From Actinomycetota bacterium (GTDB lineage: Bacteria > Actinomycetota > Actinomycetes > Nanopelagicales > Nanopelagicaceae), in contig JAPOJL010000041.1 in assembly GCA_029978425.1 (NCBI GenBank), positions 1 to 5,877 of the forward strand: a stretch of DNA of 5,877 nucleotides, written 5' to 3'. This document shows positions 1 through 5,877 of this stretch, piece by piece. Below the pieces are notes generated by a model. The model saw nothing but the letters and a program-made list of their open reading frames with translations, was not told the DNA's origin and did not search any database. Position 1 is the first letter of the stretch; each line of letters opens with the position of its first letter. The position numbers were made by a program, and so were the translations under genes.

Positions 1-504
1 AAGAATGAATTTGATGCAGCGATCGCAGCACCTATTGCAGCCGAGACTTATGGACTATCAACCGTTGCCACAAATATCGGCGATAACGATGGTGCCGTTA
101 CGCGATTTGTTTTAGTTGGAAAACCTGGAACAGTTCCATCACCAACCGGACATGATCGAACTTCACTCGCTGCGTTTATTGGCGCAGACCATGCCGGCGC
201 ACTTCTTGAAGTTCTCACAGAATTTTCAGTCCGCGGCGTAAATCTAACTTTTATCCAATCACGACCTACCGGACGCGAACTCGGTCACTACCACTTCATC
301 ATTGATGCCGAAGGTCATATCAACGAAGAGCGTGTAGGAGATGCGCTAATGGGACTTCGCCGCATCTGTGAAGATGTGAGATATCTAGGTTCATATCCCA
401 GAGCCGATAAAGTTGCTCCCACCACAACACCAGCGACTGCAGATGCTTCATTTAAAGAGGCAGATTCTTGGCTTGCTGATGTCCGCGCTGGAAAGAAGAT
501 TTAA
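1..504 (+). CDS. pheA: Prephenate dehydratase, C-terminal part (5' end outside window)
   Basis: PheA converts prephenate to phenylpyruvate in cytoplasmic phenylalanine synthesis and is usually inhibited by phenylalanine through a C-terminal ACT domain. The frame is open from base 1 to the TAA at 502-504, giving 167 visible codons. Visible codons 1-40 are the end of the catalytic domain: an AAIAAP segment, a YGLSTVATNIGDN stretch and the Thr-Arg-Phe signature (codons 34-36, in VTRFVLVG), whose Thr is catalytic in this family. The ACT domain covers about codons 54-138, with the GALL loop (codons 66-69) and QSRP (codons 86-89). QSRP replaces the usual ESRP of the phenylalanine site. The ending CEDVRYLGSYPR is typical of actinobacterial PheA. 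A low-complexity linker and short tail follow. The roughly 130-150 missing N-terminal residues must lie upstream. The serS ATG follows the stop with no gap, so the two are probably co-transcribed. There is no chorismate mutase or other fusion in the visible part. Confidence 0.93.
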   Translation, partial: KNEFDAAIAAPIAAETYGLSTVATNIGDNDGAVTRFVLVGKPGTVPSPTGHDRTSLAAFIGADHAGALLEVLTEFSVRGVNLTFIQSRPTGRELGHYHFIIDAEGHINEERVGDALMGLRRICEDVRYLGSYPRADKVAPTTTPATADASFKEADSWLADVRAGKKI

Positions 505-1767
505 ATGATTGATGTGAAAGTACTACGGGATAACCCTGATGTAGTACGCGCCTCCCAGAAAGCTCGCGGCGAAGATGTCTCACTCGTCGACAAAGCGCTA
601 GCAGCCGATGAAATTCGTCGCGCTGCAATTGTGGAATTTGAAGCGCTGCGCGCTGAACAGAACACACTCTCTAAATCAGTAGGCGCTGCTAAAGGCGATG
701 AGAAAGCTGCGCTCCTTGAAAAAGCAAAGAATTTATCGGCTGCAGTAAAAGAAGCTGAAGCGAAGAAAAATTCCACAGAAAGCGACTTTAAGAAGGTTGC
801 TATGGAGATCTCGAATCTCGTTGATACTGCTGCTCCTATTGGCGGCGAGGCAGATTTCAAAGTTATTGAAGAGGTTGGAACTCCACGAAAGTTTGGATTC
901 GCACCCAAAGATCATGTTGAGTTAGGCAAGATATTAGGCGCGATTGATACGGAGCGTGGCGCAAAAGTTTCTGGGGCTCGCTTCTATTACCTCACCGGAG
1001 TTGGCGCGCTCCTTGAATTAGCGCTTGTCAATTACGCGATTTCTATGGCCACTAAAGCAGGATTTATCCCAGTCATTCCTCCTGTACTTGTGAAGCCAGC
1101 AGCTATGGAAGGAACTGGATTTCTCGGACAAGCTGCCGAAAACGTCTTTCACCTCAAAGAGGATGATTTCTATTTAGTCGGCACGAGTGAAGTCCCACTT
1201 GCTGCGTATCACATGGATGAAATCTTGGATGCGAAATCTCTACCACTTCGTTACGCAGGATATTCACCATGTTTCCGTCGTGAAGCAGGTTCGTACGGAA
1301 AAGATACTCGCGGGATTATTCGCGTTCACCAATTTGAGAAAGTCGAGATGTTCTCATTCTGTGCGCCAGAACAAGCAGCAGAAGAACATAAGCGTCTATT
1401 GCAATGGGAGAAAGATTTCCTCAACGCGATGGAGATTCCTTATCGCGTTATTGATGTCGCTACAGGAGATCTGGGCTCAAGTGCAAACCGCAAATTTGAT
1501 TGCGAAGCGTGGATTCCTACCCAGAACGCTTATCGCGAAGTCACCAGCACCTCTAATTGCAGCGAGTTTCAAGCGCGCCGCTTAAACATTCGTACTCGTG
1601 GCGATAACGGAACATCACCTGTTGCAACACTGAATGGAACCTTGGTCGCAATCCCGCGCATGATTGTTTCTATTCTTGAGAATCACCAACAAGCAGATGG
1701 TTCCGTTACAGTTCCACAAGCGCTCCAACCTTATTTAGGCACTAACCGTTTTCTTCCGGTGGGTTAA
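505..1767 (+). CDS. serS: Seryl-tRNA synthetase (class IIa)
   Basis: SerS activates serine with ATP and charges all tRNA-Ser species in the cytoplasm. The 420-aa length is normal for bacterial SerS. The N-terminus ([20 protein letters not shown]) matches the family start. About residues 30-100 form the charged, Ala/Lys/Glu-rich antiparallel coiled coil that grips the long variable arm of tRNA-Ser. The catalytic core follows: motif 1 around residues 175-198 ([13 protein letters not shown]), the TSE loop T227-S228-E229, motif 2 with F257-R258-R259-E260 and [14 protein letters not shown], the serine-site segment [12 protein letters not shown] (345-356), and motif 3 with R385 inside [19 protein letters not shown]. 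All key residues are present, so the gene looks intact. ATG 505 abuts the pheA stop; a purine-rich GGAAAGAAG at 490-498 inside the pheA end is the likely ribosome site. A tRNA-Ser(UGA), one of its substrates, lies downstream at 3250. Confidence 0.98.
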   Translation: MIDVKVLRDNPDVVRASQKARGEDVSLVDKALAADEIRRAAIVEFEALRAEQNTLSKSVGAAKGDEKAALLEKAKNLSAAVKEAEAKKNSTESDFKKVAMEISNLVDTAAPIGGEADFKVIEEVGTPRKFGFAPKDHVELGKILGAIDTERGAKVSGARFYYLTGVGALLELALVNYAISMATKAGFIPVIPPVLVKPAAMEGTGFLGQAAENVFHLKEDDFYLVGTSEVPLAAYHMDEILDAKSLPLRYAGYSPCFRREAGSYGKDTRGIIRVHQFEKVEMFSFCAPEQAAEEHKRLLQWEKDFLNAMEIPYRVIDVATGDLGSSANRKFDCEAWIPTQNAYREVTSTSNCSEFQARRLNIRTRGDNGTSPVATLNGTLVAIPRMIVSILENHQQADGSVTVPQALQPYLGTNRFLPVG

Positions 1768-2589
1768 TTGAGCGATTTACTTAAACGCCCAAAATTAATT
1801 GCAACTGATTTAGATGGCACCATCGTTCCGCACTACGGGAAAATTTCGGATCGAACCCGAGAAGCATTTACTGCAGCGCACAATCTTGGAATCGAAATCT
1901 TCTATGTCACAGGTCGGCCACCACGCTGGATGCCCGAAATTGCTGAAACATTTCCTTTTGGTCAATCAATTCTGGGTAACGGCGCGCTGCTCTATGACAT
2001 TCACAATCAAAAAGTTCTAGAAGAGTGGTTGATGTCGGTGGATCATCAGATTGAGACTGTAAACCGACTTCGGATGGCGATACCCACTATTTCTTTTGCG
2101 GTTGAATCCCACAATTACTTTCATCGCGAAAAAGCCTATGTGCCGCGTTGGGATGTGGGGCTCGACACTATTGGCGTACATGACATCACCGAGATTATGG
2201 AAGGCCCCGCGCTTAAAATCTTGGCGCGCTGCTCAGATCAAGAATTGACCTCGGATGAAATGTTGGCAATTGCCCTGAAAGAACTAGAGGGGGTTGCAAC
2301 TGTTACCCATTCAAATTCCCACGATTCACTTTTAGAGATTAACGCGCTCGGTATTTCTAAAGGTTCAACGCTGGCCAAGATTGCTGAGCGACGCGGAATT
2401 ACTGCCGACCAAACCGTTGCTTTTGGCGATAACCCAAATGACTTTACGATGTTGGCGTGGGCTGGGCGTTCATGGGCGATGGCAGATGGACATCCTGAGG
2501 GACCAAAACATGCAAAGTTTGTCGCAGATCCACACCAAGAAGATGGTGTGGCAAAAGAGATAGAGAAGTTATTGGAGTTACCAGCATGA
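1768..2589 (+). CDS. Cof-type HAD-superfamily hydrolase (predicted sugar/cofactor phosphatase), TTG start
   Basis: A 273-aa cytoplasmic HAD hydrolase of the Cof/IIB type, predicted to remove phosphate from a small phosphorylated metabolite; the substrate cannot be told from sequence. All four HAD motifs are visible: motif I D14-L-D16-G-T (nucleophile D14, acid/base D16), motif II T48-G-R in FYVTGRPP, motif III K198 in GISKGSTL, and motif IV G220-D221-N-P-N224-D225 followed by FTMLAWAG. The region between about residues 80 and 190 is the cap that determines substrate. The end, HQEDGVAKEIEKLL, is typical of the family. Start choice is forced: the frame is closed by the serS TAA at 1765-1767, and TTG 1768 is the only ATG/GTG/TTG codon before motif I. 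The ribosome site is weak (GGTGGG at 1758-1763), so coupling to serS termination is likely. It overlaps the next gene by 4 bases (ATGA). Confidence 0.92.
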   Translation: MSDLLKRPKLIATDLDGTIVPHYGKISDRTREAFTAAHNLGIEIFYVTGRPPRWMPEIAETFPFGQSILGNGALLYDIHNQKVLEEWLMSVDHQIETVNRLRMAIPTISFAVESHNYFHREKAYVPRWDVGLDTIGVHDITEIMEGPALKILARCSDQELTSDEMLAIALKELEGVATVTHSNSHDSLLEINALGISKGSTLAKIAERRGITADQTVAFGDNPNDFTMLAWAGRSWAMADGHPEGPKHAKFVADPHQEDGVAKEIEKLLELPA

Positions 2590-3233
2590 CAACCGGAACA
2601 GCAATCCCGTTATGGCTTGATCTATTAACAGTAGGAATTGGAAGTCTCCAAGGCGCGCTTTTTGCAATTTTCTATAAGAGATTTGATCTTGTTGGAGTAA
2701 TCGCAGTTGCAATCCTGGCTGGCTTAGGTGGCGGAATTTTGCGCGATGTTTTACTTGCTGTTGGTCGCCCAGCTGCAATGCAAGATCGTTACATCATCAC
2801 TGCCATCGCAGCTGTCGTTACTGCGCTTATTATTGGACGATGGTTTAAATCCGCGGTCAACAGCGTTGTCTTTCTTGACTCAGCAGCGATGGCGCTCTTT
2901 GCTGTAGCTGGAACATATAAAGCGACCGTCAATTTAACTTCAGATCTTGTCGCAATTTTGTTGGGAGTTATTACTGCCGTTGGCGGTGGTGTGCTTCGCT
3001 ATGTGGTCTGCAGAATCACTCCACAAATTTTTACTGGCGGTCCTTTATATGCGACAGCTTCTGCAATCGGAGCAACGCTCTTTGTCTTACTCAATAAAAC
3101 ATCGCTTAATCTCAACATCTCAGTTGCAATTTCCGCGACTGTAATAGTTGCTATTCAGATGGCATCAGTGCGCTTCAGAATTCATCTCAAACCAGCGTTG
3201 CCAAGTTTGGATTTTGAAGACCCCTCCAAGTAA
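2586..3233 (+). CDS. TRIC/UPF0126-family membrane protein (putative cation channel)
   Basis: A 215-aa integral membrane protein made of two tandem three-helix repeats plus a last helix, the architecture of the prokaryotic TRIC (formerly UPF0126) family. Characterised members are homotrimeric monovalent-cation channels; the role here is unknown. Predicted membrane segments are about residues 11-31, 36-58, 68-86, 94-112, 119-142, 154-170 and 178-198. The repeat signature occurs twice: G48-G-G-I-L-R53-D54 and G133... with G133-G-G-V-L-R138-Y139. The second copy has Tyr where the family usually has Asp. Each signature is followed by an aromatic helix start (RYIITAIAA; LYATASAIGA). The short tail from about residue 200 is probably cytoplasmic. 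The ATG overlaps the HAD stop as ATGA and has a good GGAG at 2574-2577, 8 bases upstream, so it is translationally coupled. It is the last protein gene of the block; a tRNA starts 16 bases after its stop. Confidence 0.9.
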   Translation: MTTGTAIPLWLDLLTVGIGSLQGALFAIFYKRFDLVGVIAVAILAGLGGGILRDVLLAVGRPAAMQDRYIITAIAAVVTALIIGRWFKSAVNSVVFLDSAAMALFAVAGTYKATVNLTSDLVAILLGVITAVGGGVLRYVVCRITPQIFTGGPLYATASAIGATLFVLLNKTSLNLNISVAISATVIVAIQMASVRFRIHLKPALPSLDFEDPSK

Positions 3234-3249
3234 AGGTAAGTTTTCCCAC

Positions 3250-3335
3250 GGAGGGCTCGCATAGTGGCCTAGTGCACCGGTCTTGAAAACCGGCAAGGGA
3301 AACCTTCGTGGGTTCAAATCCCACGCCCTCCGCCA
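3250..3335 (+). tRNA. tRNA-Ser (anticodon UGA, reads UCA), CCA encoded
   Basis: A complete class II tRNA. Acceptor strands GGAGGGC (3250-3256) and GCCCTCC (3325-3331) pair in all 7 positions, with discriminator G3332 and encoded CCA at 3333-3335. The anticodon stem CCGGT/ACCGG (3277-3281/3289-3293) closes the loop CTTGAAA, giving anticodon TGA at 3284-3286. The long variable arm AAGG-GAAA-CCTT (3295-3306) is the feature recognised by SerS. The T stem is GTGGG/CCCAC (3308-3312/3320-3324) around TTCAAAT. With U34 it reads UCA and possibly other UCN codons by wobble. Its 5' end is only 16 bases after the stop of the TRIC-family gene. No convincing promoter lies in that gap, so it is either processed from the operon transcript or uses a promoter inside the upstream gene. 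No attachment-site repeat of its 3' end is seen in the window. Confidence 0.98.
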
Positions 3336-3342
3336 CAATTAA

Positions 3343-3369
3343 CGCTCACGGCTTATTTCCTTGTGGGCG
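3343..3369 (+). terminator. Candidate hairpin terminator downstream of tRNA-Ser
   Basis: CGCTCAC (3343-3349) pairs with GTGGGCG (3363-3369) over 7 bp including one G-T pair, with a 13-base pyrimidine-rich loop. It starts 8 bases after the tRNA CCA end, where a terminator would be expected. There is no T-run after the stem (the sequence is AATTCATAAG), so it is not a classical intrinsic terminator. It could be a U-tail-less terminator, a 3'-processing signal or chance. Confidence 0.33.
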
Positions 3370-3443
3370 AATTCATAAGAGTTCACCTAGAAACTCCTGA
3401 GGTCTACTAGGAAAATTACGGGATAACTTCAAGCCGTTCCTTC

Positions 3444-3450
3444 AAGGAGG
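3444..3450 (+). promoter_or_regulatory. Strong Shine-Dalgarno sequence fixing the GTG start of sdhC
   Basis: AAGGAGG lies 6 bases before GTG 3457 and is fully complementary to the usual anti-Shine-Dalgarno core. It is the strongest ribosome site in the window and decides the GTG start. The contrast with the weak sites of the coupled genes is what one expects for the first gene of a highly expressed operon. Confidence 0.85.
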
Positions 3451-3456
3451 CGTTGC

Positions 3457-4260
3457 GTGGCAACAGGTGTTTTCTCGTCAACACGAGCAGCGATTAAAGA
3501 GCGCACGCTCCGCACTGATCGTTGGTGGCTACAACCACTCATTACTGTTGCAGTTTTAGTTTCATTTATTATCTACGCAACCTTCCGCGCATTCGAAAAG
3601 AAGTATTACTTCACAGAGCCGTTGATCTCACCTTTCTACTCACCATGTCTTTCAACAGCATGCGTAGAAGGCTCAGCTCACTTTGGAACTCCCATCGGAA
3701 GCATTGCGCTCTTCGGAATGACTATTTCACCTGCGCTATTTATTTTGATCTTCCCATTAGGTTTCCGCCTCACTTGTTATTACTACCGCAAGGCGTATTA
3801 CCGTTCATTTTGGATGTCACCACCAGCATGTGCAGTTGCGGAACCACACTCGAAGTACACGGGCGAAACTCGTGCGCCACTTATTCTTCAAAACGGTCAT
3901 CGTTGGTTCTTCTACGCGGGTTTAATTTTCAATGTCATTCTTACTTACGACGCCATCATCGCCTTTAAAAACCCTGAAGGTGAATGGGGACATATGAGCG
4001 TTGGAACACTTGTGTTGTTACTCAATGCAACTCTGCTCTGGCTCTACTCAGCTTCCTGCCATACCTGTCGCCATACGATCGGTGGACGTCTCCGTAATTT
4101 CTCGAAACATCCAATCCGCTACAAACTCTGGGGCTGGGTTTCTGTTCTTAATCACCGCCATCCGGTGTATGCCTGGATCTCACTCTTTGGTGTAGCGCTA
4201 ACTGATTTTTATGTACGACTTGTCGCATCCGGAACTATCACGAACTACTACTTCTTCTAG
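3457..4260 (+). CDS. sdhC: Succinate dehydrogenase membrane-anchor subunit, actinobacterial Sdh1 / type F
   Basis: A 267-aa integral membrane protein that anchors SdhA/SdhB and passes electrons to quinone. It does not resemble the short haem-b SdhC/SdhD proteins; it resembles, from memory, the actinobacterial subunit encoded before sdhA (the Rv0249c type). Shared traits are TLR...WWLQP, the outer segment FYSPCLSTAC (C64, C69), PLGFRLTCYYYRKAYYRSFW (about 100-119), SPPACAV, GETRAPLILQNGHRWFFY and SCHTCRHTIGG. About five helices are predicted: 26-46, 82-106, 148-170, 181-200 and 238-258. The C201-H202-T-C204-R-H206 motif sits at the end of the fourth helix. The mycobacterial Sdh1 structure has a membrane-embedded Rieske-type [2Fe-2S] cluster with two Cys and two His ligands; this motif is a candidate site, but I cannot assign the ligands. 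GTG start with a perfect AAGGAGG. The sdhA ATG is 6 bases after its stop. Confidence 0.9.
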   Translation: MATGVFSSTRAAIKERTLRTDRWWLQPLITVAVLVSFIIYATFRAFEKKYYFTEPLISPFYSPCLSTACVEGSAHFGTPIGSIALFGMTISPALFILIFPLGFRLTCYYYRKAYYRSFWMSPPACAVAEPHSKYTGETRAPLILQNGHRWFFYAGLIFNVILTYDAIIAFKNPEGEWGHMSVGTLVLLLNATLLWLYSASCHTCRHTIGGRLRNFSKHPIRYKLWGWVSVLNHRHPVYAWISLFGVALTDFYVRLVASGTITNYYFF

Positions 4261-4266
4261 GAATCC

Positions 4267-5877
4267 ATGGCCAACAACGATATTAAGTTTGACCGTTACC
4301 GATTCGATGTAGTTGTTATTGGTGCGGGCGGCGCAGGTCTACGCGCAGCAGTAGAAGCGCGCCAAGCAGGTCTACGCGTTGCAATCATCTGTAAATCACT
4401 CTTCGGCAAGGCGCATACCGTTATGGCCGAAGGTGGCGCAGCAGCAGCAATGGGTAACGTCAATGAAAACGATGGCTGGAAAGTTCACTTCCGCGACACG
4501 ATGCGCGGTGGAAAATTCCTTAATAACTGGAGAATGGCAGAACTCCACGCCAAAGAATCACCAGATCGTATTTGGGAGCTAGAAACTTGGGGCGCGCTCT
4601 TTGATCGCACCAAAGATGGTCGTATCTCTCAACGCAACTTCGGTGGACATGAATACCCACGCCTTGCTCACGTTGGCGATCGCACCGGTCTTGAACTTAT
4701 CCGCACCATGCAACAGAAAATTGTTGCGATGCAACAGAAAGATGCCAAGGAACATGGCGATGCAGAGAAATACCTCAAGGTATTTGCTGAGTTAACCATC
4801 ACTGAAATTATTAAGGATGGAAATAAAGTTGCGGGCGCATATGGATATTGGCGCGAAACTGGAAATGAAGTTCTCTTTGAAGCGCCAGCTGTAATTCTTG
4901 CAACGGGTGGAATTGGAAAATCTTTCAAGATTACTTCTAACTCATGGGAAGGCACTGGCGATGGCCATGCACTCGCCCTCAAAGCTGGATCTGCCCTCGT
5001 TGATATGGAGTTCGTTCAATTCCATCCAACTGGCATGGTCTGGCCACCATCAGTTCGTGGAATCTTGGTAACTGAATCGGTTCGTGGTGATGGTGGAGTT
5101 CTCACAAACAGTGAAGGTAAGCGCTTCATGTTTGATTACATCCCAGAAGTTTTCAAAGATAAATATGCGGATAATGAAGCAGAAGCTGATCGTTGGTATA
5201 AGGATCAAAATAACAATCGCCGTCCACCCGAACTTCTTCCACGTGATGAAGTTGCGCGCGCCATTAATGCAGAAGTTAAAGCGGGGCGCGGTTCAGAACA
5301 TGGCGGCGTCTACCTCGATGTCTCCAAGCGCTTGCCGGCTGAAGAAATTAAGCGCCGGCTACCTTCGATGTGGCATCAATTTAAAGAGTTGGCTGATGTT
5401 GATATCACTGAACAACCGATGGAGGTTGGCCCGACCTGTCACTATGTGATGGGCGGCGTCAAAGTAGATCCCGATACAACAGCGGCATACGGCGTCGAAG
5501 GACTCTTTGCAGCCGGTGAAGTTGCCGGCGGAATGCATGGATCAAACCGTCTTGGTGGAAATTCACTCTCGGATCTCTTGGTCTTTGGTCGCAGAGCGGG
5601 AGCAGGCGCTGCTGATTACGTAAAGAAACTCGGCGGTAGCGCTCCATCGGCGAGCGATAAAGCAATCGCCCATGCGCACGAACATCTCAATGCGCCGTTT
5701 ACTCGTGAAGGCGATGAGAATCCATATTCGCTCCATAGTGAATTACAAAATGTCACTCAAGATCTGGTTGGAATTATCCGCACCGAGAAGGAATTAGTTG
5801 ACGCGCTGAAGAAATTAGAATCAATTCGCGAGCGCGCTGCAAAAGTGAAAGCCACGGGCGGTAAAGCATTTAACCCA
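4267..5877 (+). CDS. sdhA: Succinate dehydrogenase flavoprotein subunit, 5' 537 codons (3' end outside window)
   Basis: SdhA oxidises succinate to fumarate with covalently bound FAD, on the cytoplasmic side of complex II. The frame is open from ATG 4267 to the window end. The Rossmann motif is G19-A-G-G-A-G24 in VVIGAGGAGLRAA; K48-A-H50-T-V-M-A-E-G-G carries the FAD-linking His (H50). H253-P-T-G, the catalytic Arg R273 in ESVRGDGG, H392 in PTCHYVMGG, and N427-R428-L-G-G-N-S-L in the EVAGGMHGSNRLGG signature form the substrate and flavin sites. All are intact. Family members of this type run to about 640 residues, so roughly the last 100 residues (C-terminal helical domain) are missing. The length and the MRGGKFLNNWRMAELHAKES region fit the actinobacterial Sdh1 form. 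The start has only AGGAA overlapping the sdhC stop, 3 bases away, suggesting coupling to sdhC. A fumarate reductase role in reverse cannot be excluded. sdhB is expected next. Confidence 0.96.
   Translation, partial: MANNDIKFDRYRFDVVVIGAGGAGLRAAVEARQAGLRVAIICKSLFGKAHTVMAEGGAAAAMGNVNENDGWKVHFRDTMRGGKFLNNWRMAELHAKESPDRIWELETWGALFDRTKDGRISQRNFGGHEYPRLAHVGDRTGLELIRTMQQKIVAMQQKDAKEHGDAEKYLKVFAELTITEIIKDGNKVAGAYGYWRETGNEVLFEAPAVILATGGIGKSFKITSNSWEGTGDGHALALKAGSALVDMEFVQFHPTGMVWPPSVRGILVTESVRGDGGVLTNSEGKRFMFDYIPEVFKDKYADNEAEADRWYKDQNNNRRPPELLPRDEVARAINAEVKAGRGSEHGGVYLDVSKRLPAEEIKRRLPSMWHQFKELADVDITEQPMEVGPTCHYVMGGVKVDPDTTAAYGVEGLFAAGEVAGGMHGSNRLGGNSLSDLLVFGRRAGAGAADYVKKLGGSAPSASDKAIAHAHEHLNAPFTREGDENPYSLHSELQNVTQDLVGIIRTEKELVDALKKLESIRERAAKVKATGGKAFNP

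Larger units (their letters stand above)
3336..3456 (+). other. Intergenic spacer between tRNA-Ser and sdhC; expected sdh promoter/leader
   Basis: This 121-bp gap is the only sizeable non-coding stretch in the window and the natural place for the tRNA terminator and the sdh promoter. It holds a hairpin at 3343-3369, a weak CCTAG/CTAGG inverted repeat (3386-3390/3407-3411) and the sdhC Shine-Dalgarno sequence. I searched for -35/-10 pairs and found none convincing. TAACTT at 3424-3429 fits the loose TAnnnT -10 pattern but has no -35 partner. TTCACC (3382-3387) to TACTAG (3405-3410) has 17-bp spacing but only a 4/6 and 3/6 match to consensus. No ORF is seen in it. Confidence 0.55.

Noticed and set aside
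501..908. Open frame of 135 codons on the - strand opposite serS.
   Set aside because: serS has full family motifs throughout; the antisense frame is Ser/Ala-rich, has no recognisable domain, and its opening is explained by codon bias of the real gene.
1187..1585. 132-codon + strand frame inside serS.
   Set aside because: It covers the class II motif 2 region of serS in another frame; its translation has no recognisable features.
3214..3242. Possible tRNA promoter: TTGAAG (3214-3219) and TAAGTT (3237-3242), 17-bp spacing.
   Set aside because: The -10 matches only 3 of 6 consensus bases and the start point would fall almost on the tRNA 5' end; too weak to call.
3318..3335. tRNA-Ser 3' end as an integration (att) site.
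   Set aside because: No integrase gene and no second copy of the tRNA 3' end in the window; housekeeping genes continue on both sides.
3386..3411. Inverted repeat CCTAG / CTAGG in the sdh leader.
   Set aside because: Only 5 bp with a 16-base loop; compatible with chance and matches no operator I recognise.
3522..3968. 148-codon + strand frame inside sdhC.
   Set aside because: Shadow of sdhC, which is supported by a strong Shine-Dalgarno sequence, membrane helices and family motifs along its whole length.
4708..4740. Direct repeat ATGCAACAGAAA at 4708-4719 and 4729-4740 (21-base period).
   Set aside because: It lies inside sdhA and encodes MQQK-IVA-MQQK, a segment that looks normal for this SdhA type; two copies with no further extension do not indicate a repeat element.
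4668..4982. Open frame of 104 codons on the - strand opposite sdhA.
   Set aside because: The sense strand encodes conserved SdhA sequence without interruption; no ribosome site or domain supports the antisense frame.

Overview
The window (5.9 kb, GC visibly near or slightly below 50%) looks like a chromosomal segment of a streamlined actinobacterium. The evidence is an ACT-domain prephenate dehydratase followed directly by serS and a HAD phosphatase, an arrangement I recall as common in Actinobacteria. It also has an sdh locus whose membrane subunit matches the actinobacterial 'Sdh1 / type F' complex II rather than the classical haem-b SdhC/SdhD pair. The modest GC and near-zero intergenic spacing would suit a freshwater planktonic lineage such as acI (Nanopelagicales); that placement is inference and was not tested. 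All genes are on the + strand.

Region 1 (1-3233) is a tightly packed four-gene block: the 3' end of pheA (phenylalanine synthesis), serS (seryl-tRNA synthetase), a Cof-type HAD phosphatase starting with TTG, and a TRIC/UPF0126 seven-helix membrane protein. The first three share one reading frame and are separated only by single TAA stop codons (TAA-ATG and TAA-TTG with no bases between). The fourth overlaps the third by ATGA. This strongly suggests one transcript with translational coupling.

Region 2 (3250-3335) is a complete tRNA-Ser(UGA) with encoded CCA, 16 bases after the membrane-protein stop. The cognate synthetase lies about 1.5 kb upstream on the same strand. A 121-bp spacer follows, with a U-tail-less hairpin and, at its end, a perfect Shine-Dalgarno sequence.

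Region 3 (3457-5877) is the start of a succinate dehydrogenase operon: the five-helix membrane anchor (sdhC) and, after 6 bases, the flavoprotein sdhA, cut off by the window end at codon 537. The iron-sulphur subunit sdhB is expected just downstream. Together these would oxidise succinate in the TCA cycle and pass electrons to the quinone pool. The Cys/His-rich motif in the anchor agrees with the membrane-embedded Rieske-type cluster reported for mycobacterial Sdh1.

I see no mobile element, CRISPR array, phage gene or defence system, and no evidence of an undescribed multi-gene system. The points worth a second look are the type F membrane subunit, the single-frame gene chain, two motif substitutions (PheA ESRP to QSRP; TRIC second-repeat GGGxxRD to GGGxxRY), and the tRNA packed against the end of an operon.
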